The notes: generated from the letters alone by a model not told the origin. 64,000 bases of DNA from Dryococelus australis (GCA_029891345.1 CM057009.1:210174709-210238708), one strand, 5' to 3'. Shown: positions 1 through 9,724, counted from the first letter of the stretch. A program made the numbers and translations.

Positions 1-1790
1 AAATTGGTCTACCGTCCATCGCAGATGTTCTTTCAGCGAGCGACAAACATTTCAGATCAGGTATGGCCAGTAAAACGGAATCATTGTTCTGGTATCCCGG
101 TAACATACTAAAGGATAATGCATGATACAGGAATGTGTTCGCAATCCGGCGAGAAATGGCATTCATCGAACTGTCTTCGAGACCGCAGTTAAAGAGATTG
201 GACTGGTGAAAATTGCCAAATTACACTTGTTGTAAATTCCGACTACGGCCACGCAATCCCTCTCGTTGTAAATTAAAGCCTGCTCCATGCAATAGAAAAC
301 GATAGAGTCTGCATTTGTTTCACCCGCAAGTTTACACCAAACGCTACCACCAACGAACTGGGTGTGGCGCACTTGCATGTTTGTGTATTGAGCGTTCACA
401 GCATAAATTTTTTTTTGTTGTAGGGCTCGATGTGAAAGATATTTCTCATACACTCTTGACGAAAGTATGTGATGGTGTAATCTAGAATATAATAATTCTC
501 ATAAACACAGAGTTCAAATCGATTTTCCTAAACTTTTGGCTCAGATAGTTCCCCAACGACAAATTCCGACTCGCCAATGCATTTTTTCTTTTCAAGATTG
601 TCAACGTATCGAATATGATACCGTCGCGGTGAAAAGAATGAGCGGAGCTGTGGCTAATTTTCCGAGGGTTATAAATGCTTTTGTTTCACGTTGCATATTA
701 AGAACCCGCAAGAGAGTCAATAGGAATTTCAAATCGTATTTGATAATGTTGTGGCCGAAGAAATAATGTGGGAAATTTTGGTATCCCGTTAACATTTTCA
801 GCAAGTATCCCTGACTATACCACAAGAGAAAATTAGTAATAAGAACCTCTTCGTGTGAGAAACCTTGGATCCAAATGCATTTCGAGGGCAGTCTTTTGTA
901 TTTCTTTCGCATTTCCACGTCAAAATCATCAGGCATGCCGCGACATTTAAGGTACGTAATTATACTCACTTCGACATCCAGATACTCAAAATAGAGCACA
1001 AACAAGAACAGTTTTTCTGGAGCGAGACCCCCCAGGGGCAAGTCTTCCAAATTATCCACACCAGTCTTGATGTCGAAGTTTACGACAGGAATGTACTTGT
1101 ACAGATGAGTGTAATCGTAAGACGTGTCCAGGATCAGATGCTTATACTCGGTGACTCAGTACACACCATTTGCACGAAATATATTTTCTACCATGAGATT
1201 ACCGACTCCATGTTTTAGTCTGCGAAACTTTAGTTTTGCAAGTTGATTCAATTTGATGGCTGAATTTTGCAATATCCCCTCTGAAGTTACAGTTTTGATG
1301 TACTACTCCATTTGCAACATGAAATGCACATAAGTCGACTGAATGGTAAAGTAGTATTTTTTTTTTCGCAATTATTTTCCTCGAGAAATTTGTAGACTGT
1401 GTTCAAGTTACTCGTGGTGAGAAATTCAATTTTTACCAAATGATATTAAACGTACAATGTGCTTGCAGCTTTTTGAGTCAAAATTTCCAGCAACAAGTTT
1501 GAATTAGTTTCCAGAGAGATTGTTGTGTCATCGATTGAATCGATATACAGTTCATATAACTCAATCAATAGTTGGCACATTTCGTATTTCATGTTTTCAG
1601 CAACTAGAAAGTATATCGAGAGGGGGTAAGTCAAGATTTCTTGACGCCTCTTCATCGTTTTGACATCGATGCCCAACACATTTATCTGATTGTTGTAGAT
1701 GAAAGACTTCAATGTAAATATTTTATTTTGTAGATTTAAAGATCCTGGAGGGCTAAAATTTATTGTTATATAAGAACAAACTAAGTTTTA
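1..1790 (-). pseudogene. Family B DNA polymerase, N-terminal and 3'-5' exonuclease region (broken, runs off the left edge)
   Basis: Reading leftward on the minus strand, the three proofreading motifs of family B DNA polymerases occur in order. Exo I is NFDIKT at about 1063-1080, Exo II is GHNIIKYDLKFLL at about 715-757, and Exo III is YNERD at about 255-270. Their spacing and order fit the exonuclease domain; palm and thumb would lie beyond position 1. The N-terminal part is an 88-codon open stretch at 1446-1712. Frames change near 1010 and stops occur near 598 and 165, so this is a fossil. The gene is divergent from the ORF starting at 1793. It could be a Polinton/adintovirus protein-primed polymerase or one from a nudivirus- or nimavirus-like large DNA virus; without the palm I cannot choose. 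Family assignment is firm, lineage is not. Confidence 0.72.
1766..1774 (+). promoter_or_regulatory. TATA box in a divergent intergenic region
   Basis: A TTATATAAG-type box lies about 20 bases upstream of the ATG at 1793, between the minus-strand polymerase and the plus-strand ORF. Its placement suits a compact viral-style divergent promoter. Inferred from sequence only. Confidence 0.35.
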
Positions 1791-1792
1791 CA

Positions 1793-2089
1793 ATGACCAG
1801 AGTATTGGAAATATTGAGAAATATCTACAACGACCCAGAACTGTAAACTTTGGACGAATTTAAATGGTTTCACACGTATTTTGGCAACAGTCTCTTGGAA
1901 TGCATTTACACTCGCGAAAATGACGATGACAAAGACTCTGACGAAGATTTCGAAGAGGCATTTGATACTGATCTTAATAACAATACTTACATTCTGTTAA
2001 AGTTTAAAGATGTCCAAGCCAAGTTCCCAAACCACCACACTCGAAGACTATATATACGTCAAACAACTGTCGCCCTCTCGCACTTTTGA
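1793..2089 (+). pseudogene. Small acidic ORF of unknown family
   Basis: An ATG at 1793 opens a frame of 17 codons, stops once at 1844, then continues open to 2089. The downstream part has a strongly acidic run (TRENDDDKDSDEDFEEAF) followed by a polar tail. I do not recognise the family. The ORF starts just after the TATA-like box and is divergent from the polymerase, and its 3' part overlaps the next possible ORF at 2010. The arrangement looks viral, but the in-frame stop means it is decayed or mis-started. Confidence 0.35.
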
Positions 2090-2144
2090 AATTAACTCAA
2101 AAGATCAACCAATCTTATTACAAAAACTGCTACGTTCACAATAA
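2010..2144 (+). CDS. Short 44-aa ORF overlapping the acidic ORF
   Basis: An ATG at 2010 in another frame gives a 44-residue ORF beginning MSKPSSQTTTLEDYIYV. In a shifted frame just past its stop an open stretch (NCYVHNKTIEGTATLYIPTC) continues for about 20 residues, so a longer gene may have been broken by a one-base change near 2125. No family is recognised. A chance ORF is possible. Confidence 0.22.
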   Translation: MSKPSSQTTTLEDYIYVKQLSPSRTFEINSKDQPILLQKLLRSQ

Positions 2145-2239
2145 GACCATCGAGGGAACAGCGACTCTTTATATACCTACTTGTAAACTAAAAAATAATA
2201 ATAATAATTAATCGTGTTTCCTTTGCAGAAACAAACGAA

Positions 2240-3032
2240 ATGGACGAGCAACATCGGCTTTCCCTCACGTGCAAGTACAAAAATGCTATTCACGAGTTAT
2301 TACACAGCTGCTCCCTGATTTATGATTCCAATCAAACCAAGATGGAACACACGTATCATTCGACGGGAATGACAAGGAACAAGGACGGCACTCCTCTATT
2401 CACGAAATTGAAATTACCTAATGTGTTTGTATACGAATGTAATCGCAACTCTATTCGAGGATCGGTCAAAGTCTCAATATCACTTAATGCCCTATATTTA
2501 AACGAATATACCGTTGAGAATTGTCCATTTAGTTGATAGCCTACTCCAATCGGGAGACTACATATACAACCAGTTTAAAGAGTACATTAGCGCAAAGAAT
2601 TTAGCTGATGTATACTTTGTACCTAAATTGGAAAACTTTGATACTCTGTTTTCAGACCGACTTTTTTTCACTCTCGCTGTAGAAGAATATGCCGCTAGCT
2701 GGAGAAGTGTATTCTTTCACTTGCTCGATATTTATGCGGGATATATGAAAACTGAGTTTACAACTTCTGTAAAAACAAAAACTGCTACGTCGTGCGGCAT
2801 AAGACATTTTGTTAAACGACCGGCTCATAATTTGGCATGTTCAATCGAGAGTAACAGTGCACACACTTTACCAAATGCAAGTTACTTTCAATGTGTTCAC
2901 GTTACCATAAATTCAGATACAACGGGACAAATAATCACTTCTCCAAATTCACTAATCAACAATGCGATTTGCAATCTCGTTTTACAAGCTCAGATAGACA
3001 AGATTGCAGGAAAGGATACGGCCAAAATATAA
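2240..3032 (+). pseudogene. Unknown ORF of about 260 codons with one frameshift
   Basis: Two open frames, 2240-2536 (98 codons from ATG) and about 2514-3032 (172 codons), join across a frameshift near 2530. Together they would make roughly 260 residues. The product has balanced composition, regular alternation of hydrophobic and charged residues and no low-complexity runs, unlike random AT-rich ORFs. I recognise no domain. It lies on the opposite strand from the polymerase, 530 bases from its start. Best reading: one decayed viral-type gene of unknown function. It could be a capsid or accessory protein, but nothing seen shows this. Confidence 0.4.
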
Positions 3033-3239
3033 GAACATTCTTGTTATTTCGAACCTCATTTGATACGAGCTTTTTACAATGTGTTTGGCCGTTCCAACAA
3101 AATGCGCATTTTATTTTGCTCGCGAAACATTTTCTTAAATTCTGTTTAGTTGAATGAGTTTGAACACTTTATTCAACTTCAATGAGACAGATGATTCCTG
3201 AAGGCAATGTAAGGAATAAAAATATACAATTTTTTTAAA

Positions 3240-3650
3240 TAAATAAAATTTAGTTTACAACATAGAAATATATAAAATATTATAAATATAAAAAAGCATT
3301 AAATATATATAAAATTAATAAACTCCAAACTTTTCAAATTTCCACTCATCAGGACCCATACCACCCATCCCGTAATACCAAATTCTTGTGTATGGACTGT
3401 ATTTAAAAATCAACCATACTCTCTCCATAAATACAATCCAAACACTTGTTTTCAAACACCGCTTTGCCCCCCGCACAACCATTACACGGCTCAAATATGG
3501 TTAAGAGCTGTGGTTGGAGTTGTGGTAGGGACTGGGTGTGTGGGGAGTGTAGTGGGAACTGCCGCTGTTGAATGGAAATTAGAGAAGTCTGGATACATGC
3601 AATACATTTATCTGCCCTTGCGATTGCCCTTATATTGCATATGATGCATT
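3240..3650. other. AT-rich gene-free stretch
   Basis: The left half is almost pure A/T with runs of short TATA-like words. From about 3490 it becomes G/T-rich, with repeated words such as GTGGTAGGGACTGGGTGTGTGGG. I see no gene here. Confidence 0.5.
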
Positions 3651-3880
3651 ATGGGACTTCAGGCTGCTGGGGCTGTAGTGGTTGGAGTTGCTAGGTCTGG
3701 AACTCCTGCTGAGTCTGGAACTCCTGCTGGAGATGGAACTCCTGCTGGAGATGGAGAGGCTGTTGGAGGAACCGAAGTCTGTGCTCCAATGGCTGCCACC
3801 AGAGCCACTGCCTCTGTGGGGGTTGGCATTTCAATCCCCTCACCTTATTTCCCAGCATTGGTTGGTGGACATGCTGTAAA
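3650..3880 (-). pseudogene. Pro/Ala-rich SPAGVP-repeat coding fragment
   Basis: On the minus strand an open stretch reads MPTPTEAVALVAAIGAQ and then repeats SPAGVP / DSAGVP several times (18-bp units, about 3700-3750). The plus strand is also open over the same units because the repeats lack stops in several frames. The minus frame is preferred because Pro and Ala codons vary mainly at third positions. A short ORF at 4148-4336 on the same strand may be its upstream part. Family unknown. Confidence 0.25.
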
Positions 3881-4147
3881 CAAAAAAAAAAACATGTTAC
3901 AATCTGTTTCACCCTAAAATCAAACAAAAAAAACGCTCTGAAAAAAGAATAATTTTACCCTTAAGCCTTTCTTTCTTTTGCTTCTAAGGAAAGCATACTT
4001 GTTACTTCTTCACAAAATTTACACTTTAGTATACTATTACGCTGGCAATGTTTTCGTGATTTTTTACTATTTCCTTTTCGTGAAATTTTATATTAGTGCC
4101 ATTCTTCCCGAAACTCTTTATACTTCTTAACCAACTCCTTCCCTATT

Positions 4148-4336
4148 TTATTTTGAACCTCTAGCATTTTTTTTCAAGTCTTCCTTTACTGCTGTATATT
4201 TCTCTAATATTAATTGTATTTCCTGTTTTGTACTACAGTGCATCAAAAACCTATCATAAATATTTCTAAATTTATCCCCCATTCCTTCAAATAAGCCATC
4301 TAACTCTACCTTATTCGCTCCAACAACCTTATCCAT
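4148..4336 (-). CDS. Short helical ORF, 62 codons
   Basis: The ORF runs from ATG at 4336 and encodes a charged, probably helical peptide (MDKVVGANKVELDGLFEGM at its start, KEDLKKNARGSK at its end). Downstream frames keep fragments rich in Lys and Glu, which suggests a longer decayed coiled-coil protein. No family is recognised. It may link to the Pro/Ala-rich fragment at 3650-3880 on the same strand. Confidence 0.25.
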   Translation of the reverse strand: MDKVVGANKVELDGLFEGMGDKFRNIYDRFLMHCSTKQEIQLILEKYTAVKEDLKKNARGSK

Positions 4337-4737
4337 TCTTTCAAATATAAAAAATTAGCGAGAGCTATTTTTACAGTCCTATACTTGCTATCCCTAGCAC
4401 ACTGACTCTAGACTAAGTGCGTGGTGTTTATATACCCACGGAGTAAATGTTTTATTTCAGGGTTGTGGGGAGGGATTATTCTATATGTGAGTTATTTTCT
4501 TTTTTATTTCATGCACTCGTATATTCATGTTTTTTTCTCATGCGTGCATCTGATATACACTCGCTGGGTCAAAGTCATGACTAGTGTTCGTACATGTGAA
4601 GCGACTGGCATACATTATTCAACTTGGCCTCATTATTATGCGAGAATTATCTCGGGGCAAAAAATATTTTTTTTTTTACGATGCAAAAAGGAGGTTCCCC
4701 TCGCGTTTCCCCCCACCCCTCTACCATCTAACTTTTA

Positions 4738-4855
4738 TTTTTTTCTCCTAGCGTCCTGGGTAGGAGCCAGAGTATGTTTTTCTCCTAATGCCCTGGTAAG
4801 AGCCAGAGAAATATTTTTTTTAAGTGTTCCAGTCGAAGCCAGAGTATATAAGCAG
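4738..4855 (+). promoter_or_regulatory. Three-copy upstream repeat ending in a TATA box
   Basis: Three imperfect copies of about 37 bases follow one another. Each has a T-run, then a word like CTCCTAGCGTCCTGG or a decayed form of it, then AGCCAGAG. The last copy ends in AGTATATAAG (about 4846-4855). The next long ORF begins about 90 bases later at 4940. The layout looks like a tandem activator module feeding a core promoter. This is a structural inference only. Confidence 0.45.
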
Positions 4856-4939
4856 TGAACTTTGCGACAAACAACATATACCATCAGCCGATGGCCAACC
4901 GACCGTGCATTGTGTGTATAGTGGTTGCTGGTGGCCAAG

Positions 4940-5339
4940 ATGCCAATCTTTAACGCCAATGATGCTGCCGTCTATGCCGAGTAGGCTATCAACATCGGTG
5001 ACGAAGAGGCCATTGAGGGGGCGAACACCTTCGATGTTGAAGAGGCAAACGCCTTCAACTTTGAAGAATTTGGCATCTTCAACTTCGAAGACCTCGTCTC
5101 CTTTGATACCGAAGTTGCCATCTCCTTCAATGCCGAGGATGTCATGCTCTTCGACGCTGAAGAGGCAATCCCCTTCAACACCGATGCCATGCTCTTTGAC
5201 GCCGAAAAGGCCATCTCCTTCGACGTCGAAGAGGTCATTCGACGTCAAGGATGCCGTCTTCTTCGATGCTAAGGATGTAATCTCCTTTAACATCAAGGAT
5301 ATCATGTACTTCTCAGAGGAGGAGGACGAGGCCTGTTAA
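4940..5339 (+). pseudogene. Acidic octapeptide-repeat protein (F-[DN]-x-E repeats)
   Basis: A 24-bp repeat encodes about a dozen octapeptides of the form F-[D/N]-x-[E/K]-[E/D]-x-x-x, for example FDVEEANA, FNAEDVML and FDAEKAIS. The product would be about 130 residues, ending SEEEDEAC. Two other plus frames and the minus strand are also open across the array. However, units differ mainly at third positions of this frame (TTC/TTT, GAA/GAG, GAT/GAC), so this frame was the one under selection. Breaks: a TAG at 4982-4984, 14 codons after the ATG, and a small deletion near 5240 that shifts frame. A TATA box lies 90 bases upstream. No known family; an acidic structural or DNA-mimic-like protein is conceivable but unsupported. 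Confidence 0.5.
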
Positions 5340-5758
5340 AAGAAGGAATCGATCTTCGGCACCTTCGCCCCCTTCGGCTCCATTGGTACCACCACCACCC
5401 TCTGCTGGTGCGCATGTACTGGGAACGGCACCTCTCGCACTAACTATGATGCTGCCTGGAGAGTTTATGCAGATACCATTGGAGGTACCTTAACTCCCTA
5501 CTGGCATTCTGTTTTAAGACTGTTTATTTTAAGAATAGGACTGTTAATACAGTAACAATTACTAATATAAATAATTTTTTTTTTTCAATCGTGTTTCGTT
5601 TCTATATTCCATAGTAGGATGTATTTATTTATTTTAAAGCTAATATAATTGATTATTACAGTCGTGTTGTTGGTTTTAATAAGTGAAAATTTTTTAATGC
5701 ATCAAAACATGAACATTTTGTAAAACCTGTAGATATATCTAATCAATCTATACCACCA
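5340..5758. other. Gene-free stretch after the octapeptide gene
   Basis: The first 150 bases are G/C-richer, with open frames too short to call. The rest is AT-rich with a T-run at about 5574-5585. No feature seen. Confidence 0.4.
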
Positions 5759-6370
5759 TTGCCACCTTCATCACTTCAGTCGTCGCCGACAACCGAATAT
5801 ATTTCCAGCCATAAAATATCTATTTATTTTGGTTCCAGGAATAACTTTGTAACCTATCACTCTGACAAATTTTGTTTCGAATGTAATGCAAAGTTTGTTG
5901 ACAAATTTAAAGGGAAAGGGCTTTCGCAAAACTTGTACGTAAATTTTAATTTTACCAGTACGAAACACAATGTGCTGTCTTTTGCATTTGATGATATTTC
6001 GCTAAAGTTATTCAATTTATACAAAAATGACTACGTTATATATTTTTCCCTAATAAACATCGTCGACGAGTTGAACTGGACTTTGAATTCTGCCTTTACG
6101 ATAGTTCAAAATATTGCCAAACAACTCGCGAAGGATGTGGCTCGAGACACGGCGAATCCTCTCTTCAAGAGCGCCGTGTTGTTCACAATGGAAAAACAAA
6201 ACAATATGTATCCTTTGATGGAAATTTTACGAGCGAATAACGTGTTTGCACATTTCGACTACAAGAAATACAATAGCTTGGTGTGCCTACACTCGACTTT
6301 TGGCCACTTTAAAGGTACCGTCGACGAGTACGGCGTGTTATCTCAGTTTTGCGGCGGCGGCCGAGTCTAG
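5759..6370 (+). CDS. Unknown 203-codon ORF, virus-like context
   Basis: This is the longest uninterrupted ORF of the left region. The track start at 5759 is a TTG; open sequence continues upstream to about 5690, so the true start is unknown. The product has balanced composition, with a Cys pair (FCFEC), a hydrophobic Phe/Tyr-rich centre (FNFTSTKHNVLSFAFDDISL), a helical stretch containing AKQLAKDVARD, and a Gly-rich end. No signal peptide or membrane segment is evident, and I recognise no domain. It ends just before a poly-C run followed by an acidic open frame, so the gene may continue after a frameshift. It shares the AT-rich, intron-poor style of its neighbours. Confidence 0.45.
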   Translation: MPPSSLQSSPTTEYISSHKISIYFGSRNNFVTYHSDKFCFECNAKFVDKFKGKGLSQNLYVNFNFTSTKHNVLSFAFDDISLKLFNLYKNDYVIYFSLINIVDELNWTLNSAFTIVQNIAKQLAKDVARDTANPLFKSAVLFTMEKQNNMYPLMEILRANNVFAHFDYKKYNSLVCLHSTFGHFKGTVDEYGVLSQFCGGGRV

Positions 6371-6567
6371 CTGGAAAATGTAATCATAAAACCTTCATCT
6401 CTCCCCCCCCCCCCCCCGACGAAAGTGATGAGAGTGGTGATGAGGAGGACGGTACCCTTATTTTATTCGATAATGATTCCGAGATTGGCATACAAGACAA
6501 AAAAACAAACAATGTAATTATTTCTAAGAAGCAAAATACTCTGAAAAAATCTTTAATTTATAACTAA
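6371..6567 (+). pseudogene. Acidic tail fragment after a poly-C run
   Basis: After the stop at 6370 a different frame stays open to 6567. It encodes a Pro run from about 15 consecutive C bases (6402-6417), then an acidic stretch (DESDESGDEEDGTLILFDND) and a basic end. A slippage-prone homopolymer between the two frames suggests this was the C-terminus of the preceding ORF. Function unknown. Confidence 0.35.
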
Positions 6568-6582
6568 GGTAAAAGACAAAAA

Positions 6583-7330
6583 TATGAATAAAATAAATGC
6601 GGATAGTGTTGAAAAACTAGCAAAGATGGTAGGCCACGGTCGAAAGACTGATATTTCGTCAATTTTTTTTTTTTGAAAACTGAATATTACATACAGGTGA
6701 TGAAAAAACTGGACGGTATGAACGAGTCTATGGATTTCGCCATAAACAACATGAACTCTCACGAATTTACAAAAAGGAAAAAATTAATTAAAGACGAGTT
6801 TACAGATTTGGAAATTGATACCTTTCTAAATCAAGTCCAGCGAAACAAACAAACTTTGCACGAACTCATCAAATCAAAACAAAAGTATAAAACAAATCAT
6901 TTCAACTGGCATTTCTTCAGAAACTGTACGAATTGGCTCAAATAGATACAAGCATTAATCCTGAAGAAATTTACTCGAAATTACTAAACATTATTCACGT
7001 AAACAATATACAAGCGGGTATTTCGTCAGAAGTCGTACTCTATAAGATTTTTGCGATGATTACCTACATGTCTACGAAAATTCCCAATATACCTACTTAT
7101 ACGCAGGGAATACATTATGCGAATCGTCAACGTCATTGCATCCAACGGTTGAAAACTATATAAAAACAATCCAACAATTCAGGAAATTATGCGCTCCAAC
7201 TATGAGCCAAACAGCATCAACGTGGTAAATTGTCTAAAAACTGAATTGAGACGATGCAACATTGCATATGTATCCAAATACAATTTCATCAAATTACTGA
7301 ATTCTGATTACAAAGACATAGTAACTTAAA
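6583..7330 (+). pseudogene. Unknown gene in several frames, helical protein
   Basis: Open pieces follow one another: from ATG 6583 to a T-run at 6662-6674, then 6673-6945, then 6933-7163, then from about 7190 to 7327 in another frame. Each frame change sits at or near a homopolymer or a short overlap, as expected for a single gene broken by small indels. The product is Lys-, Asn- and Glu-rich with helical segments (KLDGMNESMDFAINNMNSHE; INPEEIYSKLLNIIHVNNIQ). No domain is recognised. Confidence 0.35.
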
Positions 7331-7397
7331 AATTAGAAAATCTGGTAGAAAATGACAATAAACTATCATTATGTAAGACGTAAAAAACATACATTGT

Positions 7398-7512
7398 ATA
7401 AGGGGGGATAGAATCACCTTCCAAATAGACCGAATTTTGTAAGGGGCGACCGGAAGTCCCCCCTTAAAAAAATTCAGTTTATTTGGAAGGTGATTCAGTC
7501 CTCCTTTTTATA
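7398..7512. repeat. Large palindrome 1 (about 115 bp)
   Basis: The left arm carries AGAATCACCTTCCAAATA and the right arm TATTTGGAAGGTGATTCAG. The centre (TAAGGGG...CCCCTTA) is itself nearly palindromic. The whole can fold into one long hairpin. It resembles the palindromic homologous regions of large insect viruses or a foldback MITE. Confidence 0.6.
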
Positions 7513-7767
7513 AATAGACTCGGTTTTATGACATCACATATATGATACATTATGAAACAAAGGGTTAAAATAAAATTTAGACTTAATTCCACGGTTACAA
7601 AAAAAAATATTTTTGCAACGATTTCTACTTATACGCTGACAGACATTGTGCGAATCGTCAACGGCATTACACTGAATGGTTAAAACAGACCAACTAAACT
7701 TGTGTTTACAGACCGCTATATTAATATTGATCACAAACAAAAACAAAAAAAAAATACACGTATTACA

Positions 7768-7895
7768 TTGTTTATAACAAAAGGGATATTATACCACCTT
7801 CCAAATAGAATTTTTTTTAAGGTGATTCAGTCCAAGGGGGAAATTTCCGGTCCCCTCAAAAAATTAAATTTATTCGGAAGGTGATTTATTTCTCC
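7768..7895. repeat. Large palindrome 2, related to palindrome 1
   Basis: A diverged copy of the first palindrome. ACCTTCCAAATAGAATTTT on the left is matched by AAATTTATTCGGAAGGTGAT on the right around a G/C-rich centre containing TTTCCGGTCCCCTC. Same orientation relative to the flanking repeated module. Confidence 0.5.
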
Positions 7896-7970
7896 TAAAG
7901 AATTAAATGTAGACTTTCCCACCCGCAGTTGCAAAACAAAACTTTTTTTGCAACGGTTCCTATATATTGA

Positions 7971-8336
7971 ATGGCAGACATAATGCGATTCGTCAGTAAT
8001 ACGGTAACTATGACGTTTGCAATGCGTTATTACGACAAAGCTTACAACTTGATCAGTATTTCAATCAAACCTTTCGATCGAAACATTGTAATGTACGGTG
8101 CAAATCAGGAACATCGAGAATTGGCATCGGAACTTCCTAGTTGGGTTTCGAATTATTATCGGTGTTGCATAAACTCCTACTATACTCACGAGTCGGAAAA
8201 TCATGTACAACACTGCAATGGATCTGAACACTTTACGTATTGTAAACGTCCGGCGATGACGCATCTTCGGCGTTTTAGCGTTCCTTGCAACACCAAATGC
8301 AAAACGTATTTGAAAACTGTCAAATGGGAAGAATAA
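7971..8336 (+). CDS. Cys-rich ORF, 121 codons, unknown family
   Basis: The ORF runs from ATG 7971 to a stop at 8337. The N-terminal half is mixed. The C-terminal half has seven Cys with His (CCINSY, HCNGSEHFTYC, VPCNTKC), typical of a metal-binding or disulphide-bonded fold. Past the stop, frames to about 8640 keep a second similar Cys/His cluster (YCGQLRHITVC, then NCQHEF), so the original protein probably had two such modules. No signal peptide is evident. The start lies inside the third copy of the repeated gene-start module, downstream of palindrome 2. Confidence 0.42.
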   Translation: MADIMRFVSNTVTMTFAMRYYDKAYNLISISIKPFDRNIVMYGANQEHRELASELPSWVSNYYRCCINSYYTHESENHVQHCNGSEHFTYCKRPAMTHLRRFSVPCNTKCKTYLKTVKWEE

Positions 8337-8639
8337 CATTATTATAATTTTGATTGGAAAATGATCGAAACCATGTACATTAAAATTGACCGAAAGAAGG
8401 AATTACCATGTGGTTATACGTATATGAATTGCGCGAGTCCTCGGGATTCGGAAAATTGCGTTGTAGTAATTGAAACCGTGGAACGACGCGAAACATAAGA
8501 GCACGTTACATATTGTGGTCAACTTAGGCACATTACGGTATGTAAGCATCCAGTACGTCCCGCCAGATGTTTGTGGAGTTAACATGCAAATTGCCAACAC
8601 GAATTCAAACAACAATGTAATTTATCGAGTAATAAACAC

Positions 8640-9064
8640 GAGTTGATGAAAATTAAAAAATATCACCAATTTAAATTTAAAAAAGTGTGTATTTTTTACC
8701 GAAATAAATTGCTACTTTCTTAGGGTGTGTTTTTCTCATTTATCCAATTCTCATTCAGTTTCTTTAGTTTTGGCGACTATTTACCAGTGTGTTCCAGGAT
8801 CGACACGACATCGATTCCCCCCACCCCCCTTTTCCCTCCTCTAAATTTATTTAACAACCAATCAGAGTACACTATTTATTCCCAAAAAAATTTTCAGCTG
8901 GTGAATATTGGTATCGAGATTCGAACCCAAATTGCTGCAATAATATCCAAAAGATTATCACTCGTAAAAAAAAAACAAATAAAAAATAAAAAAAAATCTT
9001 ATTACATACGTTTTGTTTTAAGTTGGCGTGTTATAAGTACCGAGCAACACATTGTTATACTTTA
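8640..9064. other. Gene-free AT-rich stretch
   Basis: Poly-A and poly-T runs and a C-rich patch (8815-8835). A tRNA-like B-box word (ATTCGAACCC) occurs near 8922. No gene supported. Confidence 0.4.
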
Positions 9065-9724
9065 AATTCTTTCGAAATTGTTTCCATAAACTGTTCGTTT
9101 CCCTTTAATTGTTCAATGATTAGCTCCACTATAGAGTCGTGCTCTCGAATTATCGTAAAAAGTCTTGCATAAACGAATAACTAGGTAAATTAACTTTTAG
9201 AATATGTTCAAACACCGATCTCATTAGATATATGCAATCTGATGTTTTAATTTTTTTTTTCCGCTCATCGTGTGAAGACCAGAGGCGAGGAAATAACCAT
9301 AGACGATCGCCAGTTTCTGGCACCGGTCGTTTTTCCCACAGAAAATGAACGGGAACATTCGTTGATTGAAATCGTCAAATGGTAGTTTTTCATTGACGGC
9401 TTCGATTAGGAGCGGCAAATAATTTATGTTTCTACCAAACAGATTTGTGCACAAGCCATGTACTTGGTCTGTTGTAATTGACTCTTTGGCCCAAGCGGAA
9501 TGGTAAACACTCGAAACACGCTAAAGATGAATAGGAGCGAGACGTTGAGGATGCACACTCAAAACATCGAGCGAAGTTGGTGTTCTGTGCGATAAAGCAT
9601 TCCCTGCTTTGGCCGACGGAAAAAATCTTGTGTCAGCTACCTGGCCGAGTGTGTCTGGAAAAAGAATCATTGGTACGGAGAACGACTGCACACTTTGCTG
9701 ATTCACGCCGCCGACATGAACCAT
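9065..9724 (-). pseudogene. Unknown minus-strand ORF in pieces
   Basis: An ATG at 9724 opens 67 codons (MVHVGGVNQQSVQSFSVPM...). After a stop near 9520 the open frame resumes (9224-9454), encoding a folded-looking segment with FPFIFCGKNDRCQKLAIVYG. A final piece near 9065-9170 reads IREHDSIVELIIEQLKG. The pieces are in line and have similar composition, so I read one decayed gene of about 200 codons. No domain recognised. A T/A-run at about 9245 and stops break it. Confidence 0.33.

Larger units (their letters stand above)
7090..8015 (+). repeat. Three diverged copies of a gene-start module
   Basis: A segment containing a word like ACTTATACGC, then GCGAATCGTCAACG, then CATT..A occurs at about 7096-7160, 7626-7690 and, more diverged, 7955-8010. 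The third copy contains the start of the Cys-rich ORF. Copies are separated by the palindromes at 7398-7512 and 7768-7895, so the repeated unit is gene start plus palindrome. Confidence 0.45.

Noticed and set aside
2189-2234. Possible 46-bp intron (GTAAAC ... TTTCCTTTGCAG) before the ORF at 2240
   Set aside because: Splice-like ends are good, but joining the flanking open frames gives a stop or the wrong frame, so I did not call it.
4824-5339. 171-codon ORF and long minus-strand ORFs over the octapeptide array
   Set aside because: They exist because the 24-bp repeat lacks stops in several frames; codon-position differences favour the F-D-x-E frame.
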